Program-made: the position numbers and the translations under genes
Part shown: piece after piece, positions 1 to 15,393 of the stretch
Layout: each line of letters opens with the position of its first letter
How positions within the stretch are numbered: the stretch's first letter is position 1
Notes under the pieces: generated by a model
The model's input: the letters and a program-made list of their open reading frames with translations, nothing else
Told to the model about the DNA's origin: nothing
Databases searched by the model: none
DNA from: Balamuthia mandrillaris
Taxonomy: Eukaryota; Discosea; Longamoebia; Balamuthiidae
Reading direction: 5' to 3'
DNA length: 64,000 nucleotides
Assembly (NCBI GenBank): GCA_031835245.1
Contig: JAVKOQ010000287.1
Location: forward strand, 1-64,000

Positions 1-194
1 CTTTCTTCTCTCTCGCTTGGCTTTGCTTTCTTTGTTTTGCTATGCTTGAGGAGCGGTTCCGTATTTTTCATGTCGTCAAAATAATATTTAATCGCGTCGA
101 CACGGACATAATTCATGTCGTCCCGAACATCCCCTGTATACAAAAGACCACAGAGAAGAAAGTTAAGCTCACCGCGGCGCCCTTCCCGCTGGCC

Positions 195-1474
195 ATGCGC
201 TTGTTCTCGCGAAAGAAGGCGGACGGAGAATCACCACACGTTGCGGCTCCTGGAGGTGGTGGTGCCTCTGCACAGACAGGTCATTCGAGTCATGCAGGTT
301 CGGCCTCCGCGCAGTCCAACGACCTTCACGCAAGGAAGCTGCTTCAACAGTACTTCCATTCGCTTGCTCGCCTTCACTTTGGCGGCGTCTCCGCTTTACT
401 CAAGGACAAAAGGGTATACCATCATAGCCTTCCGCCTCACTTAAGACGAGATGTTTTTTCTTCTTTTCTCACTTGTTTGTTTGGAGCGCAGAACCAGTCA
501 CTGGAGGCACCGTGGCCCTCATTGATAGCAGCTCTCAACGCCCTTGCTTCTTGCGAGAGTCACTATTACTCACTTTCCTTTCTTTCGTTTTCAGAAGCTA
601 AATGGTTGAAAAAGGAGGTAATGCTGCTTCTCCTTCTTGTTCTTGTTCTTGTTCTTGTTCTTCTTCTTGTTCTTGTTCTTTCTTCTTCTTCTCCTTCTTC
701 CTTCTTCTTCTTCTTGTTCTTGTTCTTGTTCTTGTTCTTGTTCTTCTTCTTCTTCTTCTTCTTCTTCTTCTTCTTCTTCTTCTTCTTCTTTTGCTGGTGT
801 ATCTTCTTTCCATATTTACCGCTGTTTCTTTATATATGTTCGTTTGTTGTTTCCTCGCAAAGAGCCTCGGAACGCTGTATGTACAAGTCTTCAATACCCT
901 TCAACAGCTTCTTTCCCACACGTCTTTACATCACTCTGGCTCTTCCACTTCATCATCCTCTCCTTATTCTTCTTCCTCAATTGCTTCCGTCTTTGTAAAT
1001 TCACAACTCTCAACGCAAGCTTCTGATGCTCTGACATCCAATCAAGATGCTTTATCATCGGGAGCAACCTCTTCTTCTGCTTCATCGGATGCAACACATA
1101 ATGCTTCTGTTGAATCACTTTTGTCATCCTCTTCTCCGGAAGCTTCTTCTACGTTTCTTTCCGTCATTCTTCGCGATTGTTGTGACCTAATTCAATGCCG
1201 CTTGAAAATGATTAACGTGTAAGCAGCCTCATTGTTCGTTCCTTTTCTTTTTATTCTTCTCCAAAGAGGAGAGAGAGCCATGTTGTATTGCTTACATTCT
1301 TTGAATGATAAAACTATCATGAAACGCAGTTACGTTGCTCTGGCAAGTGCAACATCAACGCCACCGCCATACGATGTCTTGGTGAGTACTGTTAGTGCGG
1401 TGGTTGAACGTTTTTCTGGCACTACTCAAGTCTTGCTGCATCCATGGCTCTCCTTGATTCGTGAAAACACAATG

Positions 1475-1516
<42 letters not shown>

Positions 1517-2691
1517 TCTCTCTTCTCTCTTCTCTCTTCTCCCTTCTCTCTTCTCCCTTCTCTCTTCTCTCTATCTCACTTGTTGGTTAAATGTACCTTA
1601 TTTCTTTGGTCACAGTTTGGAAACCACAGTGTTAGAAAAGCTGTTACAAGCGCAGATAGCATTATCCAAATATCAATTCAAAGATTGTGTGTTTTTGACG
1701 TTTCACACGAAGACACTGTTGGACACATGGATGCGCGCTCTCTCATTGGACAAAGGGCAGGCTATCGTGGAGCTGGCATCTCCCTCTAAGCAAAAAACGT
1801 CCTGCGATATCTACGTGTGGCTGCGGGAGTTCAACCTTTACACCACCGCTAAGATGGTGCTTTACTTCTTCAACATCTACAAAAAACAAAAACTAGGCAA
1901 CGGTAAACCTGTAGACATGCGCAGCTTTACCTCCAACTGTCGTCCTGACTTTTATTCCATGTACTTTCTTTCTATCTGTAATGTTCTTTTGTTGTTATTG
2001 AAAAAAGCTCACGTACTTATTCCCAGGATCGAAGGCTTTGCTCAAAAGACGGAAGCTACGAGCGTTTGCCTGATGTACGAGGTACCTCGTGTGCAAGAAA
2101 AAGGGGCGGAGTTCAGTTTAAGTGGATACGTCCTTCCACAGGGAGCCGAGGCTGCCCATCAAGCACCCACTGGCCTTAGCTCATGGCCTGCAATATTCAG
2201 CTATCCTGCAGTACCTCCCTCTCGCCTCTCGCCTCTCTCCTCTCTCCTCTCTCCTCTCTCCTCTCTCCTCTCTCCTCTCTCCTCTCTCCTCTCTCCTCTC
2301 CTCTCCTCTCTCCTCTCCTCTCTCTCCTCTCTCCTCTCTCCTCTCCTCTCTCCTCTCTCCTCTTCCTTCTCTTTTCTTTCTTTTCTGTGAGATATTCTTG
2401 ACTTAACAAATGCAACAATCAAAGGAACCGAGGTTGGAGCATTGGCCCAATCTCATCGCCATTACATTGGACAACAAATCCCAGTTGGAACAATACAAAC
2501 CCCCGCTCTACTACTATGACAAGACGGTGGACTGCACCTACTTCATCTCAAGGGTGGACACCGCCATCACCCTCGTCGCCATTTTCACCAAGAAGCAGCG
2601 CAGCAACGACCCCAACATTCGGACCTCCCTCAACAACATCGCTTACTTCCTTCGCAACGGCTGGATATTCAGCCAACTTAAAACCAAGTAA
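195..2691 (+). CDS. KICS2: KICS2 (C12orf66)-like KICSTOR complex subunit, complete
   Basis: In animals KICS2 is a subunit of KICSTOR, which tethers GATOR1 to lysosomes and restrains TORC1 under amino-acid starvation. Seven exons join cleanly: 195-413, 492-617, 863-1218, 1267-1473, 1616-1960, 2027-2210 and 2425-2691, giving about 567 aa (human is about 446). Family landmarks in order are an N-terminal helix (LLQQYFHSLARL), WPSLIAALNALASCESHYYSL, LGTLYVQVFN, VLEKLLQAQIALS, RPDFYSM, the block HWPNLIAITLD, and a C-terminal YFISRVDTAITLVAIF. These follow the order of the animal protein as I remember it. Exon 3 adds a Ser-rich insert. ATG 195 is chosen because family similarity starts shortly after it, although the frame stays open upstream to 42. 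Introns 2, 4 and 6 are mostly pyrimidine microsatellite. Recognition is from memory of the family, not a search. Confidence 0.8.
638..791 (+). repeat. TTC/TTG triplet and hexamer microsatellite in KICS2 intron 2
   Basis: A tract of TTCTTG hexamers passing into pure TTC triplets fills most of the 245-bp intron 618-862. It starts about 20 bases after the GTAATG donor. All pyrimidines are on the sense strand of the host gene. Confidence 0.9.
2219..2385 (+). repeat. CTCTC(C)T microsatellite in KICS2 intron 6
   Basis: About 165 bp of nearly perfect CTCTCCT/CTCTCC repeats start about 8 bases after the GTACCT donor at 2211. They occupy most of the intron that ends at 2424. Confidence 0.9.
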
Positions 2692-2956
2692 TAACCGCTT
2701 CCACCACCACCACCACCACCGCCGCCGCCACGAAGCAGAAACGAACGCACCAGGATGTTCCTACCGCATAAATGACCAGGTTTTTTTTTGATGGAGTGGG
2801 GCGAAACGAACCCTCAAACTGAAAAGGAAAAAGAAACCGAAAAAGAAAAAAAAAAGGAAACACAAAAAATAATAGTCTTTTTTGCTTTGTGCTTTGCTGC
2901 CTGCCTCCCTTCAACCCCTCCCCTTTTGCTCCCTCACAAAACGCGACCGGTCCACA

Positions 2957-3004
2957 ATGCAACAATCCGAACAAACTGAGAACAACACCCTCCAGTACGT
3001 TTGT

Positions 3005-3048
<44 letters not shown>

Positions 3049-3123
3049 CAATCGTGTCTTTTGTTTTGTTTTGTTTTGTTTTGTTTTGTTTTGTTTTGTT
3101 TTGTTTTGTTTTGTTTTGTTTTG

Positions 3124-3184
<61 letters not shown>

Positions 3185-5256
3185 TTTTTTTTTTTGGTTT
3201 CGCAAGCAAACGCTTAAAACCATTTTTTGTCTCACGGTAGGGAGTCGATCGAGAAGCAAGTTTTCCATGACTGTCTCTCCATGATCCGTTGGTCTCCTTT
3301 GGTTCGCATCAACAAGCTCGGCAAAGACTTGGAGTGTGAGCTGTGTACGTTCTATTTTCTCTCCACCTTTCCCTCTCTTCTCTCTTCTCTCCTCCTTCCT
3401 CGCTGTCCCTCTTCTCCCACTTCTCCATCTGAACAGCGACTTCACATGATAGGGGCCAAATGTGAGTACATGCTTCCGGGTGGCTCTGTGAAGGACAGGA
3501 TCGGCAAACAAATGCTGTTGGACGCAGAGGCCAGCGGCCGCATAAAGCCTGGGGACACTCTCATCGAGCCCACCTCCGGCAACACTGGCATTGGTCTCTC
3601 TTTGGCCGCTGCCATCAAAGGCTACAACATGATCATCACCCTCCCACAAAAGATGAGCCAAGAAAAGGTCAACTCTCTCCCCTTCTAAAAGCTGCCACGA
3701 CAAAAAACCAAAACCAAATGCAAGGCTCTTACTTTACACCGTTTGCTCTGACTTATAGGTTGCCACATTGCAAGGTTTGGGTGCTAAGGTTATTCGAACA
3801 CCTACGGAGGCTGCTTGGGACGCTCCTGAGTCTCACATTGGCGTAGCCAAGAAACTTCTGAACGAAATTCCCAACTCCCACATTTTGGATCAAGTGCGTT
3901 CTCTCTCTCTCTCTCTCTCAACCCCGACGGAGAGAAAATGTCTTACTTGTTTCGGATTTTTTAGTATGGCAACCCATCCAACCCCAACGCTCATTATGAG
4001 AACACGGCGGAAGAACTCATTCAACAGTGCGACGGAAAGATAGATATGGTCGTTATTTCGGCAGGCACTGGTGGCACCATCACCGGTATCGCCAAAAAGT
4101 TCAAGGAGAGGCTTCCTCACTGCAAGGTAATCCCTCCCTCCCTCCCTCCCTCCCTCCCTCTCCCTCCCTCCCTCCCTCCCTCCCTCCCTCTCCCCCTCCC
4201 TCCCTCCCTCCTCCTCCCTCCCTCCCTCCCTCCCTCCTCCCTCCCTCCTCCTCCCTCCCCTCCCCCTTCTCCTCCCCTCCCTCCCCTCCCTCCCCTCCCT
4301 CCCTCCCCTCCTCCCTCCCTCCCTCTTCTCCCTCCCTCCCGTCTGCCTTAGTTGTTTTTTTTTTTGCTTAAAATCGCTTGCCTTTGTTTGTTAGATTGTC
4401 GGTGTTGATCCGGTGGGCTCAATCCTTGCAGGCCCTGGTCCCATTACTCCGTACCACGTAAGTGCTCGCTACGTTTGTTCTTTGCTTTCTTGATTGTTCC
4501 TTCTGATCTCCCTCTCTCCTCTCTCTCTCTCTCTCTCTTCACACACACACAAAGGTGGAAGGAATTGGGTACGACTTTATTCCAGATGTGTTGGACACCT
4601 CCTTGGTGGACAAGTGGGTCAAGACTGAGGACAAGGAATCCTTCGTGATTGCCCGTAGGATGATCCGAGAGGAGGGCATCCTCTGCGGTGGCTCCTCCGG
4701 CTCCATCATGTATGCCGCCCTGCAGGAGGCCAAGGAGCTGAAGAAAGGACAGCGCTGTGTGGTCATCGTCTGCGACTCTGTGCGCAACTACCTCACCAAG
4801 TTCCTGGACGACCGCTGGATGATCGACTTTGGCTTCTACGATGCCCCCGCTCACCCTCTCCTCGGTGAGAAGACCATTGGCCAGTTGGACCTGCCCACTC
4901 CTGCCGTGCTTCCCTCTACCGCCACCTGCAAGGAAGTGCTGAGCTTCATGGACCAACAGGGTCAGTCCTTTGCTCCTCTTGTGTCGGAGGAGAAAGGATT
5001 GGAGGCTGTTGTGGATGAGGCCAGCCTCCTAGCTTACCTTCAGGCAGAGGGCAGCGGCATCGAGGACGCCGCCTTTAGTGCTCGTGTTGCTGAGTTTAGG
5101 GAATTGGATCCATCTGTACCCCTCACTCGTGCGCGCTTCTCCCTGGCTCGGCAGTCGCCTTGCTTTGTTGTGGAGAAGAAGGAGTCTAAGAAGATCCTCA
5201 AGGCTGTGCTTACCCGACGTGACCTTCTTCATGTTTTGGCTCCTTCCTCCAACTAA
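2957..5256 (+). CDS. CBS: Cystathionine beta-synthase, complete, no heme-binding N-terminus
   Basis: This PLP enzyme condenses serine and homocysteine to cystathionine (transsulfuration). Seven exons close exactly: 2957-2994, 3241-3344, 3453-3667, 3759-3893, 3965-4126, 4395-4457 and 4555-5256, giving 472 aa. The fold-II core shows the PLP lysine in GGSVKDRI, the substrate loop PTSGNTG, the phosphate-binding loop GTGGTITG, and EGIGYDFIP and CGGSSGS nearer the C-terminus. The last exon adds a C-terminal region ending [13 protein letters not shown], typical of a CBS regulatory domain. The N-terminus is only about 20 residues before the catalytic domain, so the heme-ligating Cys/His segment of animal CBS is absent. 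Introns 1 and 2 both start GTACGT. The 3' end converges on the next gene with an 80-bp gap. Confidence 0.95.
3009..3195 (+). repeat. (CT)n followed by (TTTTG)n in CBS intron 1
   Basis: About 35 bp of CT dinucleotides directly follow the GTACGT donor. They are succeeded by a pentanucleotide TTTTG array to about 3180 and a T run. The whole lies in intron 2995-3240. Confidence 0.9.
4131..4345 (+). repeat. CCCT/CCT tetranucleotide tract in CBS intron 5
   Basis: Interrupted CCCT repeats begin within 5 bases of the GTAATC donor at 4127 and fill most of the intron to 4394. Confidence 0.9.
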
Positions 5257-5336
5257 AAGCCAACCGATTGAGAAATGAGTCGTGTTATAAAACCTGCTTT
5301 TAAACAAAAAAAAAAACATTTACAAAGTGAGGCGTG

Positions 5337-6668
5337 TTATTCCTTGGTAGAGTGCACAAACTCGGTAACCGCATCTTGGAATTGCTGCACCCGTTGCAGC
5401 TCTGGCACATGCGCCTTTATTGTTTGCAGCAGAGAAGAGAGAAGAGAGAGGTAAGTAACGAGTAAGAGAGGAAAAGGAGAGGATGGAAGGCACCAAAGGA
5501 AGCGCGTCCACATCGGTTACAACGCGCTCAAAGGTAACCAGCTGGCTGGCCATGTTTGCGTTGAAACTGTCCATCAGTAACTCCGCATAGCGATAGGGCG
5601 CCACCTTATTGATTGTTGCGAAGAGCAGAGAGAGAGAGAGAGAACAAGTTGGTCTTAAAAACATGATAGAAATGGAGAAGAGGCAGTGTAAAATGTACCG
5701 TATCCTCAGTAGCCCAAAGAAGAAGGACAGGCACATCAGTCAGCTCTTTCTCGAGCTCTGCTACATCAGATGGTTTGATGGCTTTTTTTTCGTTGTTCAG
5801 AACCAAAGTAAAAGTTAAGCTAGCAAAAGGTGCCATGCATACCTGGTGCTATCAAGATGAGTCGTTTGATGTTGGCAGAGAACTCTCGCAGCAGCTCAAT
5901 GGCAAGTCTGCCGCCGTAGCTCCTCGCCACGATGTTGAATTTGATGGCTGCCGCGGCCTCCTCCTCCTCCGTAGGGGCGAGCCTCTTCTGGATGATGAAC
6001 TGACGGAGGGCCTCCAACCTCTCCTTCAGAGTGGGCCTGGGGTTGGCGGTGGGACCCGGTTGGGACTGGCCGTGGCCCAACAGGTCAAAGGCGTAGTAGC
6101 GTCCTAGCCCCTCGAAGAAGGGGAGGTGAGGCTTCCAGTGAAGAGCGTTCTGGTGGTTCTTGTCTGCTCCATGAATCAACAACCACCTTGAGTGGGTGGG
6201 TAAAGAAAGTAAGAAAGAAAGGACAAGACAAGAAACGAAACGACAAGCAAGAAAGAAAGAAAGAATGAAGGAAGCAAGGAAGGAAAGTAAGAAAGGACAA
6301 GAAGGAAAGCAAACAATAACTACTGAGATAGAATAGATCAGTACGTACGCTTCCTCTCCTTCCTCGCCGCCATACAAAACGTGCATGATGGAGTCGGTGC
6401 CAGGGACCGCAAAGTACTCATCCCTCCCATGCCGCTGCTGTGAGCCTCCTGCGGTGAGCGTCTCTTCTCCTCCTTTCCCTTCCTGTTGCCCGGCTGAGGG
6501 CCACAGGGCACCTTGCTCTTGCGCTTGTTGTCCGGTGCTTACGACGTAGAAGAGCGCAACGCAAACCACCGCCAAGACCGCCAGCACCGCTTTGTTGTGT
6601 TGCATCCACCATCGGCGTAGCCACCACCCCCTCCCCACCACCAGGCTGGCCTCCGTGCTCCCAAACAT
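5337..6668 (-). CDS. Membrane-anchored alpha/beta hydrolase
   Basis: A serine hydrolase of the alpha/beta fold; the substrate cannot be told. The N-terminus is a short cytosolic stretch and one membrane segment (AVLAVLAVVCVALFYVV), so it looks like a signal-anchored type II protein. The core follows: oxyanion-side WLLIHGADKN, FDLLGHGQS, nucleophile elbow ARSYGGR (Ala in place of the first Gly of GxSxG), then VPVLLLWATED supplying the acid, and a final exon with KAHVPEL supplying the catalytic His. The last exon, read from 5337 to about 5430, restores this C-terminus and ends TAA. Exon 1 is 6349-6668 with a GTACGT donor. An in-frame ATG at 6710 is an alternative start. Introns carry GA on the plus strand, i.e. 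CT on the sense strand. Confidence 0.75.
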
Positions 6669-7052
6669 TCTTCCCGGTGTGAGTCTGTATGTGTGGCTGT
6701 GGCTTCTCACACCGGGCTGCCGATATTTCTGAGAAATATTCCTGTTTTTTTATTGTTGATCGATAATATTCTTTACAACGATTCTTATTTTGAATAATCG
6801 ATATGGATGAATAACAATGAAAAAATTTGTCAGGAATTTCCAATTGGGGAGCCATGCGCCAAAAAGAGAAAAAGAAGAAGAGATCGAGAAGGAAACAAAA
6901 AGTGTCTGACATGTCTGTTTGTCAAAGGGGGTATCCCCACACAATTTGTCCAGCAAACCAAAAAAAAAAACACCAAATAAATAAATAGAGAGAACGGAGG
7001 TGAAAGAGGAAGAGGAGAGAGAGAGAAAGGCTTAGCACCACTGGGCGCCCTC
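6669..7052. promoter_or_regulatory. Divergent intergenic region between hydrolase and USP genes
   Basis: This 384-bp gap separates two gene starts on opposite strands. It is AT-richer than the genes and contains GATATTTCTGAGAAATATTC (a near-palindrome around 6722) and GGAATTTCC near 6834. No ORF here looks coding. Confidence 0.45.
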
Positions 7053-7836
7053 ATGGAGCAAAAGCACAGCAGGCAGGAGAACAACGCGACGATGGGGGAG
7101 GGCGGCAAGGTGAACGTGGACGAGCTGCTGGCCTCCTCCGCCAGCCTCTTGCCCCGCCGCCTCGCCTTCCACAAAGCCAAACGGGTGGACTCCCTGCAAA
7201 CGCTTCGCTCCACCTACGCCCCGCTCAACCCCTCCTACGGGCAAGGCGCCCGGCAGCAACACCGCAGCAGGGGCGGCGGCCACGATGATGCTGAGGGCGA
7301 GGACTTGGCTACCTTCTTGGAACGCCACAAGCAAAGCTCCGGAGCAAACAACAGCAGCAAGACCTTGGGGAAGAAATCGAAAACCAAGTCCTCACAACGG
7401 TTGGAAGAGGCGGAAGGGCCGAACCCGGAGTACTCCCTGTGCCCCAAGCCCAAGGTGTGGGAGCTGCTGGAGTGGAAGCAGGTCAGAAAGCTGGGGCCTG
7501 GCCTGCACAACCTCGGCAACACCTGCTTTCTCAACTCCGTCCTGCAGTGCCTGACGTACACCCCTCCTCTAGCCAACTACTGCCTTCAACGCTCTCATTC
7601 TAAAACTTGTACCTCCACCTCCTCCTCCTTATTTTTTCGCCTTCTTCTTCTTCTTTCTTTCTTGTAGATCTTATTTATGCGGTCGCTAATATATTGTTGT
7701 GGTGATAATAGGCAGACGGGTAGGCTTCTGCGCGTTTTGTACGATGGAGGGTCATATTGCCAAAGCTCTAAAGACACCTGGTGGCGCCTTTGCTCCCAAA
7801 CCCATCGTTGCCAACTTACGAGGTTACTTTTCTTCT

Positions 7837-7882
<46 letters not shown>

Positions 7883-10800
7883 ACATTTGAAAAAGAAGAA
7901 AGAAGAAAGAAGAAAGAACACCAAAAAGGCGAGATTAAAACAAAAAAACTTAAACAGAAAGAAAGATTTATTATTTTTAACTGGTTGGTATTACAGCTAT
8001 CGTTCGCCACTTTCGGCTAGGCAGGCAGGAAGATGCTCATGAGTTCCTGCGTTACCTCGTGGAATCACTTCACAAAGCCTCTTTACCTAAACTCCCGTTC
8101 GTTCTTCTTTCTGCTCGCTTCTTTCATTTGCTTCTCTTCATGGACATATACTTACTTTTCCTTTAAAAAATAGTGAGCAGCAAGACAAAGCAAAGATGAT
8201 GCTAATACAACAAACGTCATTGGTACATCGCATATTTGGAGGTTACCTGCAGAGCCAGGTAACTTGCGCTGCATGCTCGTTCAACTCGAACACATTCGAT
8301 CCATTCCTGGACTTGTCTTTGGAGATACGTCAAAACAAGTGCAACTCATTAGCGGATGCTTTTGCACATTTCACCAAGAGAGAAACTCTAGACACCGCTA
8401 ACCTATACAAGTGTGAAAGGTTCTCCCTCTCTTCCTTAGGCCCTTTAAACGCTTAGATTTCTAATTGCATGCTGTTATTTTATAGTTGTAATAAGCGAAG
8501 TAGAGCCACAAAGCAATTTACTATTTTCGAGGCACCAAGCGTTCTAACCGTGCAACTCAAACGCTTTGCTTTCAGCGGTATGTTTGGAGGAAAGATCAAC
8601 AAATACATCCAATTTCCTCGCCGGCTTTGCTTAAAACCATTTATGAGTGCTAATCAGGTTTGTTGTTGCTTTTCAAGACTGCATTTTCTCCACTCGTTTT
8701 TTTTTTTTTTTTGCCTACACATCTCCATTCTAATACTTACCTCATCTGTAATAGAGTGATAAGAATCCAATCTACACTCTTTATGGCGTGTTGGTGCATA
8801 GTGGATATGATACTCGTGCAGGGCACTACTATTGCTTCATTAAGAACTCGAATGGAATCTGGTATGAAATGAATGATAGTTCGGTAGGTGCTCCCTCTTG
8901 TTCTTCCCTTTCTAATCCTCTGGAACTTACCGACAAATCTTTCTTGACGCGACGTACAGTGCTCGCAAGTGAGCGAGCAAGCAGTTCTCAAACAGCAAGC
9001 ATACATGCTATTTTATGTCCGTGAGCCGTCTTCTTTACCTGAAACCCACTCCAGCAGTGGCAGCGAGGAAAGCGAAAGCGAAAAGGAAGTTTACAATAAT
9101 CATAGCAACGGATCTTCATCTCACCCCTCCTCTACCACCACGTCGCCTAACACTACACCCAAAACATCAAAGCTTCAATCTAAAAACAATACCGCTGCAT
9201 CTTCTTCTCCTGTATCTCCTTCTCCTCTTTCTTCATCCACAACGATGTCTTCCCTCACAAATAGACACATGACTCACACTAAACCTACAGACAACCATAA
9301 CCCCAAGAAACGCAAACGAGAGCAGCGTCATTCGCTGCCTACCGATCTTTCTGATGAAAAGCAAGAAACGCAAAAAGAACCTGCCGGGGGAGCAGCACCA
9401 ACAACACCCACTAAACCTTCTCCTATTCTCCTCTTTTCATCTAACGGCAATTCACCAAAGTCTCCTTCAATCGCTACCTCGCCACAAAGCGGTGCCACTT
9501 CTTCCAACTCTGTCCCTACTACTCCAGCTTCCACAGCACCAAATAGTAACGTGGAGTCAAGTGGGGGAGCGATGTCTAAACGACAAAGAAGGAATAAGAG
9601 AAGACAGGAAAATGAGGAGCAACGACGGCTATCGCTCGGAAGTCAAACAACTGATAGTACCAACGAAGATCTTGGACAGAAGATTAGTCGCTCCTCGATA
9701 ATCACAGGGTCACAAACTAGCAGTACCTCTTCCCCTTCTACGCCATCCTCATCTTCATCTATACCTGTAACCAATACATCACAACCACCTTCTACTCCTA
9801 CAAACGCCACTCTTCAAATCAATGGAAGCGAGTCACCTGCTATGGTTACCATCCCTACGAACAAAACATCTAATACAAGGTCAGTGGACCAACTGGGAGA
9901 ACAAGGTTTGGGATTATTTGGTGCATCCAAGTGGGCCTCTGGATCCTTTTTTGGTTCCACAGCCACTCTTGCTTCTCGCACACCAATCCTGCTATTTGGT
10001 TCCAATACCAAAGTTAGTGGCACTACTTCCTCCACAACTATCACACCTTCCGTCAACGGCCATTCTTCAAGTTCATCATCTTCGTCTTCGTCGTTGTTAT
10101 CATCTTCTGCCTCTGCTCCAGTAACACCAATCAAACCTACAAAGCAGGGACAGCAGCACACTCCTGCACAAAACGGTAATCATGCAGCCCGTAATACAAC
10201 GCCCGCAAAGAAGCAAACGAAGAAGAATGCCAAACTGAACATAAATGGACACGCGAACGGGACCGTAACAGATGATGACAGGAAGAAGAAGCAAAAAGAA
10301 ACCACTGCCAACAAAGAAGAGCACAAACCGGCTACTGCTATCACAGAACCAGTTGACAAGAAGTCAAAGGAAGAGGACGCAGAACGACCCACAATTATCT
10401 CCTTCGACGATACCGTTTACAGAACAGGCAAAGTGCGAGAGCGGCTCTCCTCAAACGGTAGTGCAGGAGCTGTCGCTGGGGGCAACACGAGCAAAGGTTC
10501 TGCTGCCAATGGAGGATCACCCCACCACACTAACAATGGCTCTGTAGCATGGAAGAAACTGCTAAGACAGTTGAATAAGAAAACGACGACGGAGACTGCG
10601 CTTGGTGTGCCTGTTTCTGGATGGGATGATGATGCTGAAGAAGACGGAACAACTCAAAGCAAGCAGGCTCAACAACTTGTAAGGGAGCAAGCGCTACAAG
10701 CCATCGACACGCCCAAGAAGCGAAAGTACACCAGAGACGAATGGGACGTGGAGTACGATAAAGGCAAAGTGAAGAAGGTGAGGTCAAAGAAAGATTTCGA

Positions 10801-11029
10801 CGAGGAGGGAGGCGACGGCAAGAAGAAGGAGAACGTGTTTCAAGCATTCCAAAATCAAGGCCAGAGGAGTCCGCATCAATTTGCCGGTAAGAGGACCGGC
10901 AAAGGAGCCAAGGGTCGTGGAGGAGGAGGAGGAGGAAAGAGAGGCGGAGGAAGAGGCGGAGGAAGGGGTAGAGGTGGCAAGTTTAACAAAGCACGCGGTG
11001 GTGGCGGACGCAGAGCATCCCACTCGTAA
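7053..11029 (+). CDS. USP36: Ubiquitin-specific protease of the USP36/USP42 type
   Basis: A cysteine deubiquitinase, probably nucleolar by analogy with USP36. After about 145 residues of basic low-complexity sequence comes the catalytic domain: Cys box [47 protein letters not shown], Zn ribbon [14 protein letters not shown] and [10 protein letters not shown], His box [15 protein letters not shown], then WYEMNDSS. The domain is spread over about seven exons from 7053 to about 9030. One large exon then encodes about 670 residues of Ser/Thr/Asn-rich disorder. It ends with a conserved block [23 protein letters not shown] and an RGG-type Gly/Arg tail, as in USP36-type C-termini. ATG 7053 is the first of two; ATG 7092 in frame is possible. 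Confidence 0.9.
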
Positions 11030-11565
11030 ACAACACCCTCCTCCCTAACAACAACAATAGCGTGCAGCAGTTTATCACGACGACATGATAGTAAATTCAT
11101 GCGTTCGAATTTCGGCAGAATTTATGCTCGGCTATTACCGAATTTAGAGCGAATTTGCTTTGAAAATAGGCAGCGCTCGCTAAAGAAAACATAAAACAAC
11201 GTAAAAAAGGGAAGAAAGAAAGAAAACCAAATAATAATAATAATAATGATAATAAGCAAATAAATAAAAAAAGGAGAGCAAAAAAAAATTGGGACCGCCC
11301 AAGGGCACTCGCTCGTTCAACGGCCAACGCTTTTCATTTCTACTGGACTCCCCTAAGGGAGGAGGAGCGACGTTATCTTTCACTTTCTCTCTGCCCGTTT
11401 TGGGATAAGATAAGGGGCAGAAGAAGCCTTTAGTTCGAATTCAACAAAGACAAATTACGAGAGAGCGAAAAAAGGAGGGGGGGGGGAGGAGGAGGAGAAA
11501 AAAAAAACATACGTAAAGTGACAAAACAAAACACACAAACGTTGGCACAGACCCACGGACAGTGA
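11030..11565. promoter_or_regulatory. Intergenic region upstream of the DEP-kinase gene
   Basis: This 536-bp gap contains three AATTT-core elements close together (about 11106-11158), a TAA/AAT repeat near 11230 and a G-rich/poly-A stretch near 11480. No RNA gene is seen. Confidence 0.4.
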
Positions 11566-15032
<3,467 letters not shown>

Positions 15033-15217
15033 AACATTTCTTCCACACTGCCTCTGCCTTTTATTGTTGTTGGAACCCATTTTTGTTGCTTTTCTCTGTG
15101 TGTACAGTCGCTTTTTTAAAATAACTACAACAGTGCTGATGCCAGCCTTCAGTATCTTGTTAGGTGATGAGTGCTTTGGCTTCATTACATGCTAGAGTTC
15201 ATCTTGGTTGGCATTTG

Positions 15218-15359
15218 TTTAAAATAAGAACGGGAATGATTGCAGAGACTAAGAACGAGAGACCCAAACTTAATTTACTAAAAAGTGAAGAGTACATGTG
15301 ATAGTAAACTATATTGTCCCAGAGGAAAGAAGAAGCAAGCAAACAGAGGTGGTATTTAA
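15218..15359 (+). repeat. Left half of an interrupted LTR-like repeat (copy 1)
   Basis: From TAAAATAAGAACGGGAATGA onward this segment matches the reverse complement of about 19570-19710 and the plus-strand copy near 20160-20281. Shared features are ACTTAATTTACT, TTGTCC(C/T)GAG-like sequence, GGAAAGAAGAA and GGTATTTAA. It ends at a TTAA where the DNA transposon begins, and its continuation resumes at 19303. Confidence 0.75.
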
Positions 15360-15372
15360 GGGGGCTTGCTCC
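15360..15372 (+). repeat. Left terminal inverted repeat
   Basis: GGGGGCTTGCTCC directly follows TTAA. Eight bases (GGGGGCTT) are identical to the inverted right end, and the next five match partly. Confidence 0.7.
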
Positions 15373-15393
15373 TTTTAGTCCCATAATATAAAG

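Noticed and set aside
42-194. N-terminal extension of KICS2
   Set aside because: Frame is open, but similarity to the family begins only after ATG 195 and the upstream residues look random.
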